From Malachius bipustulatus (taxonomy: Eukaryota; Arthropoda; Insecta; Coleoptera; Melyridae), in contig OU342632.1 in the NCBI GenBank assembly GCA_910589415.1, forward strand, positions 14,263,507 to 14,327,506: a stretch of DNA of 64,000 nt. Reading direction: 5' to 3'. Under the pieces are notes generated by a model that saw only the letters and a list, made by a program, of their open reading frames with translations, ran no database searches and was not told where the DNA came from. Positions 36,261 to 47,815 of the stretch are shown here, in pieces. A program made the translations under genes and the position numbers. Each line of letters starts with the position of its first letter. Position 1 is the first letter of the stretch.

Positions 36261-37364
36261 ACACTATTTTCCCTACGACCACAGATTAAGGCACATTTAT
36301 TTTTTTTAATACTTTTATTTGAAAACTTTACCCAAGTAGTGTGCTATTTGTCGTTTTCGCATGCTGTCGTCGGAAAATATAATTTTCATCTTACTTCGTA
36401 AAGTCGAAATAAATTGCAGCAACACAGAAAGTGGCAAACAAGCTAAGGATGATCTGAATATTATCTGCTATATGCATTTTTTATTTGAAAAGAACAGGTG
36501 AGCAAATTTTTTTACTAAATTAACATAGTTTCGTATGTATACCAGACGGATTATCGCGAACTACCCTAGTGGTTTTCTCTCTTGGTTGTTATACTGACTC
36601 ATAAAAATCTCTGCAAAAGCTGAGGAAATTTATTTGCATACTTCTGCACATAAAAGATAATCGAATGACCTTTGTAGAGGAGCAAAACTTGAAGCGCAAT
36701 CGTTAAAGTGAAACTCGGAATTCAAATTTTATAAGGGGACAACGTATATCATGTGCTTATATTTATTAATACTGAAATTGTAGGTACCTACACTTGTGCT
36801 AGAACAAAAGTTCTAAAAGTTCTTTGTTACTTTTTGTTCTATACCTACTTCTTGAAAAACCTTTCTGACAAAAAAAAAACAATATTATAAAATTTTAATA
36901 TTTATATTGAAACAGTTATTGGCGGCTTTTGTATTGGAAAAAAATTATTGCATTTTGTTACTGAAATTAAGTACCTATATTTTCAGAAACTCCCGAGTGA
37001 AGAATAATTAGATATCACTACTTGATGTTAATTAAACATTCGTATTGACATTTGCATACTTTGAATTTTGACAGAAATTGTTTTGGAATTTGGATTAGCG
37101 CAACAATGAAATCTCTCGTGAAATCTAAAGCAAATACAGTTAGCGCAAAAATTATTATATTAAGGTAAAATCACGCCGAACATCTTGCAACACTTTGACA
37201 GTTTGTTATTCTTATTGTTATAAAAATGTCATTTATTATAGCGATAGCACAAGGTGACTTGATTTGAATTGCTTATTTATCTATTAGATTTGAGTATGGA
37301 ATCAGAGAAGTTTAAAACTGGATATGTCTATATAAAACATTAATTGGATACATTTCCAGTCATA
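36261..37364. other. No gene seen
   Basis: AT-rich sequence on the left flank of the LTR element; nothing recognised. Confidence 0.4.
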
Positions 37365-37368
37365 ATAT
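37365..37368. repeat. Target site duplication (ATAT), left
   Basis: ATAT stands immediately before the left LTR and again at 45580-45583 immediately after the right LTR. A 4-bp duplication is usual for Ty3/Gypsy integrases. Confidence 0.7.
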
Positions 37369-39072
37369 TGCAGCGTGAGCAAAATAATTGATTATAATTC
37401 AGGGAATGTCGAAAGTAGCAGTAACGAGAGCTTGCAGTGCAAGCGAAGGGCAAAATGTTGTTTCGGCAAACGATAATACTGCAAAAGAAACTTTCACGAC
37501 AAATTTCTCTGAAGACAATGAAGTTGAACAACTTGAAAACTGAATCAAATACTATCAGAGTGCTAGTTATTCTGCTGCTTTAATTATTTAAAAAGGTACA
37601 CCCTATATATAGGTATCTAAGGTAGATTAGGGATGCCAAAGAGTTCTTCAGTTCTTATTAACTCGATTTGCTCGAGTTCTTATTTTTATTGGGCTACCTA
37701 AACTCTATGAAGAACTAATAAAAAGTAGATTTAGGGTTATAAAGATGTTAATGTGGTTTTCAAAGAATAAGTTAAAATGGACAGATGTTTAATGAGCAAA
37801 TTATGGTTTACATTTCCTGTTTAATTAAAATCAAATAATTATCCTGTCTTATTTTAAAAGCTTTAAAACTGATATAAATATGTTTAAACAATCAGTTTGT
37901 TTGAAAATAAAGGATCCTTTATCTTGTACAGCTGTGTACAAAAGAATAAGATACTTCCGATATCATTTATATCGGGAAAGATAAAGTTCGTGAGTGATAA
38001 TTAATTAATTTACTAAGTTAGCACTGATCTTCTAGTCCTTCTTCGTCATGATCGGTGAAATAAAATAAAAGACAACACTTACAGTTTCCGGGATGAAGCT
38101 GATTGAGGTAAAAACTGTCTTTATTTTGACAGTAAAAAGGATATTAATAACTCCTGGACTTTACTAGGTGTGGTGCTTAGTCAGGCATTGAAATCTCCAG
38201 AAGAAAACCAGCAGGTGTAGGGACCGCGCCCTGACGAGGCTCCTGGGGTTGAAAGGTCGTAAACAGCACTAGCACCGGGAAAATGTTCTGTTGTTATTGG
38301 AGATCTTCGAAATGTTGATTTATTTCACCTTGGATGAATGAAAACGGTGGAAGGATGAATTAGATAGTTGGAGAATAAAAATGGGTCATGCTCCCTTTGT
38401 TTCTTAGTTCAAGATGGCTTCCTCGGTCGCAATAGGCAATTAATCCAGATAATTAGTAAATACCGGAGAAAACAAGGTATTTACCAGAGATAAAGGTAAA
38501 AATAAGGTATAAGGTAATGTTGAGATAGAATCCCCGAAGGATTGAAGGAAATCCCAGAAGATATCCCAGAAGCTAAAAATAAGTAATAATCAAATTAGAG
38601 CTTCTCTTCAAAAATATCTGTAATGGCGACTTACCCTGAACAACAGGCTTCGATGGGAACGATCAAGAGAATCAACTTTCTTGATGGACAGATAAAGAGG
38701 AAATGAGTTCAGTTCCGTGAACTTGAGAGGAAGTCTGCCTCTGGTTTGTGAAAGGAGAAATGTCACTGTCAGATACTGAAATCTGATTGACAGTTGACAA
38801 CTTATTTGGTTCCTGAAAGGAACTCAGGATCGGACTGAAACGACAACTTATTTGGTTCCTGAAAGGAACTCAAAATCCTAGTGAAACGAAACGTGCAATG
38901 CCATCTAGTAGTGAATTATCCAGACGGTACCAGCGCCAGAATATGGTGTGGGTAGTCAGTTCAAAGATGCGATCTATATTATAGGGAGTTGTAGGGAACT
39001 GTAATTTTACAATTCTCTTTAAAACGAGGGAAGCTTTGCAAAAAGGACAACAGGTGACGTATTCACGTTACA
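37369..39072 (-). repeat. LTR (3' LTR of minus-strand element)
   Basis: A 1704-bp copy, unusually long for this superfamily. It contains a tandem pair of about 41 bp (ACAACTTATTTGGTTCCTGA... at 38797 and 38847). Open frames inside it are present in both LTRs and are not genes. Confidence 0.9.
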
Positions 39073-39074
39073 CA

Positions 39075-39083
39075 CCTCCCCTT
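39075..39083 (-). other. Polypurine tract
   Basis: On the minus strand AAGGGGAGG lies two bases before the 3' LTR start (TGTAACG), the position where second-strand priming occurs in LTR retroelements. Confidence 0.65.
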
Positions 39084-40320
39084 ACCGATGCAAGAGAAAA
39101 TTCAAAAACTAGAAGAAAATTCTAGTTCTTTCTATACCCGTAGAAGGGTATACATGAAGGTATGATTGTGGATGACCAACAAGGACAACACAAATCGAAA
39201 AAGAGAGAGAATAGTGTTCTACAAAAACAGACTTTGTAAAAGTTTTCTACCATGTTTACTATTCGTTCAGATAATATCGCACAGTCAGTCATTTTAACTA
39301 GCTATACAATATAAAAAGAAATATTTAATTCGCTCGTGCAGATTAAATTTATAGTTACAAAACCTTAATGCTAAGTAGATAAAAGAAAATGTACATGCAT
39401 TCTTTCTAGATAACATGCTACTAAGTTGATTATTATTATAAACACTTATAATTAGATATTGTATATACAAGAATTAAAATTAAGTTATAACATTTCGGTA
39501 TAACAGGCTCGCTGTTAATAGAGCTGCGCTGTTCCGTTTGATGTTCAACCTCCCATAGTTTTGAACACTACTTCAGCCTGGGGTTTCAAAAACCGCCAAC
39601 ACTGAAGGACTAAGAAAATTGCTATGGGAGTTTTCACACAAACTAAAACTCTCGGAAACAGGGCTGCTACCCGATAAAGTGGACAACTAAATAAATCCAG
39701 AAATTCTGACTTCATCATAAAAAGTCAAGGTAACGGAATAGATACGATTAGACATATATACAGATAATTCAAAAGGTATTCGCAAACATATGCGAATGGG
39801 AAGAGATAATGTACATAATTTTCATTCCTTACAATGAAAATAGATAGGGGAAGATATAAATGTAAGAAAACGAGATGTAGATAATTCTACTCCTTTATGG
39901 GAAAGTTTCGAAATAGATAAGTAGTTGTTCTAACTACTACTAGTTACAAGGGGACAAAACTAAGATAATTGGTCAAATTGATCGCTAAGAATCACTTTAC
40001 GTGTCCTTGTCGGACAAAATCTCAAAGGTCATACGGAACAAATTACTTGGATACTTCCAATAATCACTTCAAGAAATCATCAATAATCGCCTGGATTACT
40101 AGATATTCATCAAAGACACAGTAAGATAGCTCAATCACTCGGAAAGATAAGACGAAATGGGAAAACCATTTTCATCACTGAGGTAGGGGTATTTGATATC
40201 AGTGTTCAGATTCCTTTACATCAGCACTGAATATCTAAGGCCACCTTTGCAAATTCAGAACTCGAATTCACATAGATTTCTATTTTCCATCTGGGAAAAT
40301 ATTCGCAGAGAAGATAATGA
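39084..40320. other. Non-coding interior of LTR element
   Basis: No gene. The sequence is rich in GATA and AGATAA words. No env-like frame follows the integrase. Confidence 0.5.
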
Positions 40321-40640
40321 TTAGCTATCATTTCATTATGAAGCTAATAGGTAAAGGTATTAAGGTAAGATAAGATAATTTCTTTTCTTCATTGAAAAGA
40401 ATATCTAAGATAAGCATTAGCCACCATTTTATTATGGTACTAATAGATAAGGTAAGATAAGATAATTTCTTTCCTTCATTGAAAAGAATATCTAAGATAA
40501 GCATTAGTCACCATTTTACTTTGGTGCTAATAGATAAGGTAAGGTAAGATAATTTATTTTCTTCATTGCAAAAGAAATATCTAAGATAAGCATTAGCCAC
40601 CATTTTACTGTGGTGCTAATAGATAAGGTAAGGTAAGATA
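40321..40640. repeat. Tandem array A inside LTR element, about 88-bp unit
   Basis: ATCTAAGATAAGCATTAG recurs at 40403, 40490 and 40579 (periods 87 and 89), with a diverged partial unit before it. Each unit ends GCTAATAGATAAGGTAAG and holds several GATAAG words. Confidence 0.8.
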
Positions 40641-40648
40641 AAAGGAAT

Positions 40649-40955
40649 CTGCTGTCGTCTGATTGAACAAGCAGAGCAGTTTTCACTTTAGCCTAACGCA
40701 GGGCGGAAACTGTCGGGAAAGCACCCTACTCAACAGAGATGGTGTATAAGATAAAGATAACCTGCTGTCTTTTGTTTGGACAAACAGGGCAGTTTTCTCT
40801 TTAGCCTAAAGCAGGGCGGAAACTGTCGGGAAAGCACCCGTCTTTAAAGAGATGGTAGGTAAGATAAAAAGGTATCTGCTGTCGTCTGATTGGGCAAGCA
40901 GAGCAGTTTTCACTTTAGCACATAGCAGGGCGGAAACTGTCGGGAAAGCACCCGT
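40649..40955. repeat. Tandem array B inside LTR element, about 113-bp unit
   Basis: CTGCTGTC starts units at 40649, 40762 and 40876 (periods 113 and 114). Each unit contains AGGGCGGAAACTGTCGGGAA followed by AGCACCC. There is no spacer/repeat alternation, so it is not a CRISPR-like array. Confidence 0.85.
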
Positions 40956-41449
40956 AATAGATAGTAGATAAGATAGAGGTAAAGGAAAAGATAAGGTAGA
41001 TACAACGGTAAGATAGTGTTTTTCGTTGGTTCAATGAACACAAGAAAACTTAAGAGATAACATTAGACTTGTAAACGTTAGCCAGATAAGATAGATAAAT
41101 AGCTCCTTCTTAAGGTAAAAGTTTAGATAACCAGAAAAATTATGGGTTCTCAAAAATTGAGCGATAGTACAAGATAAGAGACTGAGGATAACAGATACCG
41201 ATCCCAAAATTAGCAACATTTATACTTTGAGCTCACATTCACACAGCTAGTTTCGAGATCCTTGAGAAATGCTTTGAAAGATACGGTTTTCATTCTGCAT
41301 ACATTCTTCATTCATTCTAGATACGACAAAAGACATAGCCTTCTCAATTCGCGTATTGTCTAACCTCATTCCAAACAGGAGTTTGTATATGCTGTAGAGA
41401 AGATAGAAATTAGGTAGAAATAAGATTTCTGGAGAGAGAAGGAAGTGAA

Positions 41450-42538
41450 CTATTCATCAGTTTGAGGCGGATCTACGCCTCCATACGCCTTTAAGTCCTT
41501 CACATGCCAGCGACCTAGCGGGTTGCCTTCCTGATCCTGTAGTTCGTACACTAATTTAGATATTGCCTTGGAAATTCGGCAAAGTACGAATTTGGGGGCC
41601 AGTTTGGCAGCAAAGTTCTTTGCAGCATTCGAAAGGGGGTAAGTATGTTTCCATACTAACTCTCCTTCCTGGAAAACATCTGGGCGCTTACGCAGATCAT
41701 AATACTTTTTATTTACGTCATAAGCCTTTTTTAATTTGACTCTGACGTCTTCAAAGATAGGAGGCAATCTAGAGATATCATTTTTCCTATGCACATAAGA
41801 AAGATCTTCTGGTAGGGCAAGGTAGTTATTTTCGACAGGACCATAAAAGGTTCCGTCAATAGGTATGTTTCGAGCGAAAACAAGAAAAGCGGGAAAATGT
41901 TTGGTGACTTCGTTCACAGACAAGTTAATTGCCTGGGCCACCTTGTAGACATTTTTATCCCAGTCTTTGTGATTATCTTTCACATAAGACGAGATAGCGG
42001 TAAGCAAAGTTCGATTGGTTCTCTCGGTAGGGTTAACCTGTGACAAGTGCCTAGCACTATACCACAAATTAACTTGGTACTCTTCCAATAACTTGATGAA
42101 CTGAGTACTCTTAAAAATCTGAGCATTGTCGCAGAGAACAATTTGAGGGACACCAAAGATCAAGAAAACTTGATTTTCGAGGTATTTTACAACTGCAGCT
42201 GCGGTTGCGTTCGGCATGGGTTTTACCAGTACGAACTTAGAGAACCAATCTGTGACTACGAGAAGTTGTGTATTCCTGGCTTTCGACCTAGGAAAGGGAC
42301 CCATAAAATCTATGGAGATAAATTGGAAAGGAAAGCTTATGCTTTTGTAACCACCCATTAAACCAGCACGAGCGACATTAGTCGATTTGTGAGCACCGCA
42401 AACCTGACAATTTCGTATGAATTTCTTTACCGTTAGGTCCATTTTGGGCCAATAGTAGAATTCCGATATTCGTGCCTTGGTTTTTCTTACGCCGAAATGG
42501 GCCGAAGTTATCCCCCTACTTCGGCAAGGAAAGTAAAA
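41450..42538 (-). CDS. Integrase domain of truncated retroelement pol
   Basis: The frame is open for 362 codons from a stop at 42539-42541 and includes no start suited to a free protein, so it is the C-terminal end of a pol whose upstream part is missing. In order: an N-terminal zinc domain (HFGVRKTKARI ... CQVCGAHK), YYWPKMDL, the catalytic core with Asp in SIDFMGPF, Asp in VLCDNAQ and Glu in NPTERTNR (34 residues between the last two), and a C-terminal domain of GPY/F type in which the GPY/F residues themselves are not recognisable (KLAPKFVLCRISKAI). The catalytic triad is intact. Integrase would insert the element cDNA into the genome, leaving the 4-bp duplication seen here. The resemblance is to the arthropod mdg1/412-like Gypsy group (NPTER.NR motif), at moderate confidence. 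Confidence 0.85.
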   Translation of the reverse strand, partial: FYFPCRSRGITSAHFGVRKTKARISEFYYWPKMDLTVKKFIRNCQVCGAHKSTNVARAGLMGGYKSISFPFQFISIDFMGPFPRSKARNTQLLVVTDWFSKFVLVKPMPNATAAAVVKYLENQVFLIFGVPQIVLCDNAQIFKSTQFIKLLEEYQVNLWYSARHLSQVNPTERTNRTLLTAISSYVKDNHKDWDKNVYKVAQAINLSVNEVTKHFPAFLVFARNIPIDGTFYGPVENNYLALPEDLSYVHRKNDISRLPPIFEDVRVKLKKAYDVNKKYYDLRKRPDVFQEGELVWKHTYPLSNAAKNFAAKLAPKFVLCRISKAISKLVYELQDQEGNPLGRWHVKDLKAYGGVDPPQTDE

Positions 42539-42541
42539 TCA

Positions 42542-43845
42542 AAGAGAAAATATTACAGAAAACTATTCATCGGTTTTCGTATACCGGGATCGAAAGGGTA
42601 CGTTGATTCAGGAATAATTAATCCTGATACATTTTCTTTGTCTAGGAGCACACTAGACTGATCATGCATTTTATTATGCATAAATAAATAAGGAATTTAT
42701 TTCCTTAGGAAGAACTCATGAGTGATTGTGTCACTAACTAGAGTCGAGACTGGGTTCATTTTAGAAAAATGTAGGTACTATAATATAATATAGATAGATA
42801 AGAATAAAATTTTTTATTTTATTCTAGAGAGAAGACAGTAGTATTATCAGCACAGGTAGGCAACGTAGCACCTAGTGTACCTGGCCTAAATAAGGAAAGA
42901 ATGAACCTGGCCTATATAAAGAAAGAATAAACCTGGCCTACTTGACTTGGCTGTGACGTCGCGTCACCAGTACAAGTGAGAGAGAGAGAGATTTAAATTC
43001 AAAAGAATTCCCTTCGTTTTAAAACGAAAAATAGGTCACGGTAATTCAAAAAAACTAAAATACCGATATAAGATATAATTTCTTAGTAGAGAGAGAGATA
43101 AAGGTAATCTAGAGAGATACTAAGATAAGATAAGGCAATATTTAAATATGCATAGGTATGTCGGTAAGAACAGATATTCTCTAGAGTCGGTAAGGTAGGG
43201 ATCGGAAGAAGTACATGTCACCATGACGTATCTTTACACGTAAAGAATTCACTTTCTACGTTAGACGTAAAGAATTGTCGTTGCTTTAGCAGTCTGTCAG
43301 CGTATGACAATGACAGAGGGACACCAGTTGGAACAGCTGATCGATAATTCAGATATTTCGAATTTAACTTAAAATTCATGAGCGAAGGTATGGGATAATG
43401 TTAATGAAGGAAATGTTTGGATGTAACTTTCAAAGACAGTTTGATCGCAGAGCTCTCTTAAGAGTATCCTCTTTGCACGGAGTCAAACTTCTCCCAAAGC
43501 TTACTCGAGACCTTCGCGACAGTATTAACAACCACTCCGTAAAGCTCCTTTTGCAAGGTTACCCTTTAGCGGCAGTGTAGCGGTAAGAAGATAAGGTATT
43601 TTCGCGTCACGACACTATTATTCACCAGCAGTAAAAAACAATAACTAACTAAGACATTCTTAGACTAACATGCGAGTTCATGCAACTATAATAATCATGC
43701 ATTAAAAAAAGTAAGATAACTGTACGATACATCTGAACAAAGTAATTTATGACGTTAATATCAATTTTCCATTTATAATGGGAACTAGGAAGAGATCAAG
43801 TGCTTTTATTTAATTAAGGTAGTTTCTAATCCAAAGTTTGAGGGT
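42542..43845. other. Non-coding leader of LTR element (gag and RT missing)
   Basis: About 1.3 kb between the PBS and the integrase frame with no long frame on the minus strand. GATAAG and GAGAGA runs occur at 42975-43150. In an intact element this position would hold gag, protease, RT and RNase H, which need more than 3 kb. Confidence 0.6.
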
Positions 43846-43848
43846 GAA

Positions 43849-43873
43849 TTCGATTCCCGCCGGGGAAATGCCA
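43849..43873 (-). other. Primer-binding-site-like sequence
   Basis: Two bases after the 5' LTR the minus strand reads TGGCATTTCCCCGGCGGG and then AATCGAA. Read as its complement this is a tRNA 3' part: T loop TTCGATT, a CCCGCC half-stem and a CCA end. The acceptor length is two bases longer than standard, so the tRNA species was not identified. Confidence 0.55.
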
Positions 43874-43875
43874 AT

Positions 43876-45579
43876 TGCAGCGTGAGCAAAATAATTGATT
43901 ATAATTCAGGGAATGTCGAAAGTAGCAGTAACGAGAGCTTGCAGTGCAAGCGAAGGGCAAAATGTTGTTTCGGCAAACGATAATACTGCAAAAGAAACTT
44001 TCACGACAAATTTCTCTGAAGACAATGAAGTTGAACAACTTGAAAACTGAATCAAATACTATCAGAGTGCTAGTTATTCTGCTGCTTTAATTATTTAAAA
44101 AGGTACACCCTATATATAGGTATCTAAGGTAGATTAGGGATGCCAAAGAGTTCTTCAGTTCTTATTAACTCGATTTGCTCGAGTTCTTATTTTTATTGGG
44201 CTACCTAAACTCTATGAAGAACTAATAAAAAGTAGATTTAGGGTTATAAAGATGTTAATGTGGTTTTCAAAGAATAAGTTAAAATGGACAGATGTTTAAT
44301 GAGCAAATTATGGTTTACATTTCCTGTTTAATTAAAATCAAATAATTATCCTGTCTTATTTTAAAAGCTTTAAAACTGATATAAATATGTTTAAACAATC
44401 AGTTTGTTTGAAAATAAAGGATCCTTTATCTTGTACAGCTGTGTACAAAAGAATAAGATACTTCCGATATCATTTATATCGGGAAAGATAAAGTTCGTGA
44501 GTGATAATTAATTAATTTACTAAGTTAGCACTGATCTTCTAGTCCTTCTTCGTCATGATCGGTGAAATAAAATAAAAGACAACACTTACAGTTTCCGGGA
44601 TGAAGCTGATTGAGGTAAAAACTGTCTTTATTTTGACAGTAAAAAGGATATTAATAACTCCTGGACTTTACTAGGTGTGGTGCTTAGTCAGGCATTGAAA
44701 TCTCCAGAAGAAAACCAGCAGGTGTAGGGACCGCGCCCTGACGAGGCTCCTGGGGTTGAAAGGTCGTAAACAGCACTAGCACCGGGAAAATGTTCTGTTG
44801 TTATTGGAGATCTTCGAAATGTTGATTTATTTCACCTTGGATGAATGAAAACGGTGGAAGGATGAATTAGATAGTTGGAGAATAAAAATGGGTCATGCTC
44901 CCTTTGTTTCTTAGTTCAAGATGGCTTCCTCGGTCGCAATAGGCAATTAATCCAGATAATTAGTAAATACCGGAGAAAACAAGGTATTTACCAGAGATAA
45001 AGGTAAAAATAAGGTATAAGGTAATGTTGAGATAGAATCCCCGAAGGATTGAAGGAAATCCCAGAAGATATCCCAGAAGCTAAAAATAAGTAATAATCAA
45101 ATTAGAGCTTCTCTTCAAAAATATCTGTAATGGCGACTTACCCTGAACAACAGGCTTCGATGGGAACGATCAAGAGAATCAACTTTCTTGATGGACAGAT
45201 AAAGAGGAAATGAGTTCAGTTCCGTGAACTTGAGAGGAAGTCTGCCTCTGGTTTGTGAAAGGAGAAATGTCACTGTCAGATACTGAAATCTGATTGACAG
45301 TTGACAACTTATTTGGTTCCTGAAAGGAACTCAGGATCGGACTGAAACGACAACTTATTTGGTTCCTGAAAGGAACTCAAAATCCTAGTGAAACGAAACG
45401 TGCAATGCCATCTAGTAGTGAATTATCCAGACGGTACCAGCGCCAGAATATGGTGTGGGTAGTCAGTTCAAAGATGCGATCTATATTATAGGGAGTTGTA
45501 GGGAACTGTAATTTTACAATTCTCTTTAAAACGAGGGAAGCTTTGCAAAAAGGACAACAGGTGACGTATTCACGTTACA
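43876..45579 (-). repeat. LTR (5' LTR of minus-strand element)
   Basis: The second copy of the 1704-bp repeat, with no difference found from 37369-39072. It would carry the promoter of the element for minus-strand transcription; no clear TATA box was identified. Confidence 0.9.
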
Positions 45580-45583
45580 ATAT
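45580..45583. repeat. Target site duplication (ATAT), right
   Basis: Matches the ATAT at 37365-37368 and directly follows the CGTTACA end of the right LTR. Confidence 0.7.
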
Positions 45584-45769
45584 GTAGGTACCAATCAAAA
45601 AGTTAAAACGGTTTCATTATTCCCATAAAAAGTCGCGAACAGTGTAGGCATGTGATTGTTTTTACCAAAAACAGAAAAACTGGTACCTACTGAACTGATA
45701 TACGTCATCATTCACACTCACGTACTCAATCTTCTACCTTTGTCTAAAACTCCTACTGTCGCGATTTAT

Positions 45770-46150
45770 TAGCAATGATTCAAGTTTCCAATTAACGCAT
45801 TTGTCTATAGAGACAATAGTGCACGGTCGCGACCGCATGAACACGAAGGATCGAAGCCTTCCTGTGAACAGGACACCGCGTGCATGCTAATGTACGCGTC
45901 CTCCATTTCGACCAACAGCGATCGCTAATAACTGTGGCGTGTCGGCCTTATGGCGAGCCGGGCCCAGACACATCACCCAGTGTGATTGATGTGACGTACG
46001 GTGCCCACGGCATGGCGGAACAAGGCACCAGGCAGAGGCAGATGCCAGGCGACTATAATAATTCCTGCCGCCGCTGCCGCTTCGGCTCCGTCCGGGGAAA
46101 AGGACAACGGTACTATGTCGGGCTTACTTTATAGCGCGGACAGTGCAGGA
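45770..46150. promoter_or_regulatory. GC-rich island
   Basis: CpG-rich block with the palindrome CGGTCGCGACCG (about 45825) and CCGCCGCTGCCGC. The 84-codon frame at 45880-46134 starts from ATG but is unrecognised. It lies about 2 kb beyond the NOL4-like exon, on the intron side, so it could be an intronic regulatory element. Confidence 0.3.
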
Positions 46151-46400
46151 CGAGAAATTGAGACTACAGGAAATTTACTCGTATGCAGTATGTGTGTATA
46201 AAACACGAAAGCTTATTGTAGTAAAAGTGATTTAACCGAAATCTTCTCTATTTTATGTTCATAAATCAAGCCTCAATCACCAGAATTCGTAAAATTTACA
46301 ATGCAAAAGTTGAACCAATACAATTTTTTCATAAATATATATTTTTGGGCTACTGTCCGCGAAAGCGTACTGACTAATATACAGGCGCTACGAATTCTTG

Positions 46401-46732
46401 TTTCGTGGCTTAGGTCGACAGTGAGTTTTTACGACCGTGAAGAGAACAGGAGATAATCTAATCAACTCGTGCCACCGGTGTACGTACCTGTCGATCATAA
46501 TAGTTCGTGTAAAATATAATTATGTTATCTACCGTTTCAATTTCAAATCGCGGCCATCAAAATGTATACTTTTACATTTTTACATTTAGTTTGCACTAAA
46601 AATTTTACGTACACCTTGACCTCGAATTTCTTCGCTTCCTCGAGAATCAGCCTCTGCTTCGAGCACTGTCGCAGCCTCGGCGACAACAATTCTCTGGGAA
46701 CGCGAAGTTGTAGTTCGCGGTTTTAGTATACA
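46401..46732 (+). repeat. Unclassified GC-rich repeat, copy 3
   Basis: The longest copy: GTGGCTTAGGTCGACAGTGA, GTTTTTACGACCGT, GCCACCGGTGTACGTACCTG, then an AT-rich insertion (46505-46620), then CCTCGGCGACAACAATTCTC and GAAGTTGTAGTTCGCGG, ending GTATACA. Same block order as copy 2 at 34661. Confidence 0.6.
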
Positions 46733-47751
46733 AATGACCATTTCTATTTGGATACTTGATCGGTAGGTACCTAATTCTCTGTGTTTCTAGAAGCAGGTAT
46801 CTCTACCTCGCCCCTACTAATGCTAATATATAGGTCGAAAACCAAGTCACAATGTGGTTAAAACGCCTTTCAAGTTTAAAAGTTGAATTCGAAACTCGGC
46901 TAAAATTCCAATTACCTCTGCCAACTTTCCAGAGTTATGTCTCATTAGGTATTATTATACATAGAAGTTGTAGCAGGAATGTGCAATTTTTTTATTAAAA
47001 AAACCCATCCACTGCAGGGGAATCCCTATGACGCTCTGGGAGCGGTGCATGCGAGCGGAGATAAATAAAATGGTACGAAGAGTAACGCGCTAAACCTGAT
47101 ATATTCCGATGATATTATGTACCCACTGCTGAAACGACTTATTATTCTTATTACGCGTCCAGCCGTTTCAGTAATTTTTCTTCAAATTAAATAACGCATC
47201 AAGAAATGCTAAAAACACTGCTCAGTGCTCAGTTGGCAGTTAGGTCTTAATCAACAGAATTTTTATTTTTGGGGTCACATAAACAACAAGGTAGTTAACA
47301 TAGAGGAAGTGTATAATGAGTGTTATTAATGCTGCACTTGACACTGAAAATGAGCGAGATTTTGCAGCAGTTTATAATTCAGGTTTCACCTTTTGCCAGG
47401 TTTTTAAGAAGCAGCTGTTAGAGGTGAGCTGAACTATATATTTGAAATATAAATTACTCTGTCTGTATTGTTCTCCCTACTCAACCTTTCTTTGGATTAA
47501 TTAAAAATTGAGATTTGAGAAATTATGTCATTCAAATTTTATTGAAGATTTACTGACCCTAAATAAACAATTAAAAATTAAATCAACAATTGAAAAAGTG
47601 ATGTTTTTGGTTTTAAGTATACCTAAATTGAAATAAATAACCATAAATCTCGATCACCATAAACTGATATTATAATAGCCTTAAACTTTATAACTCAAAT
47701 TCAAAACACGAGAAAACTTTGAAAATATTTTTAACCCATTTTCCTCCAAAC
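46733..47751. other. No gene; one dispersed-repeat scrap
   Basis: 47021-47060 repeats AATCCCTATGACGCTCTGGG from 31549. Otherwise AT-rich. This is probably the start of the first intron of the NOL4-like gene (transcribed right to left). Confidence 0.45.
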
Positions 47752-47808
47752 TTATTCTCCAAATATGATTGAATAATAAATTGAATGAAACGTAAAAAAA
47801 AAACTAAA

Positions 47809-47815
47809 ACTTACC
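47809..47815 (-). other. 5' splice site (donor) of NOL4-like exon
   Basis: The minus strand reads TTCAAG then GTAAGT; the exon ends at 47815 and the GT occupies 47814-47813. It matches the full donor consensus and falls exactly between codons (phase 0), right after the last conserved residues (YVPNAPFK). Confidence 0.85.

Larger units (their letters stand above)
37369..45579 (-). mobile_element. Ty3/Gypsy-type LTR retrotransposon, internally deleted
   Basis: An 8.2-kb element on the minus strand. Two 1704-bp direct repeats (TGCAGCG...CGTTACA on the plus strand, so TG...CA ends) flank a 4.8-kb interior. The offset between repeats is 6507 at both ends, so there is no net indel, and I saw no substitution on reading through. 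The interior has a PBS-like site beside the right (5') LTR and a purine tract beside the left (3') LTR. Only the integrase part of pol remains (41450-42538); I found no gag, protease, reverse transcriptase or RNase H, and there is not enough room for them. Identical LTRs imply a recent insertion, so this defective copy was probably mobilised by proteins supplied from elsewhere. Family assignment rests on integrase resemblance. Confidence 0.9.

Noticed and set aside
37340..37531. Small protein near the left LTR (also 43826-44038)
   Set aside because: The same sequence is in both LTRs and has no known motif; it is LTR sequence.
40321..40955. CRISPR-like array
   Set aside because: Repeats are head-to-tail without unique spacers, lie inside a eukaryotic LTR element, and no cas genes exist.
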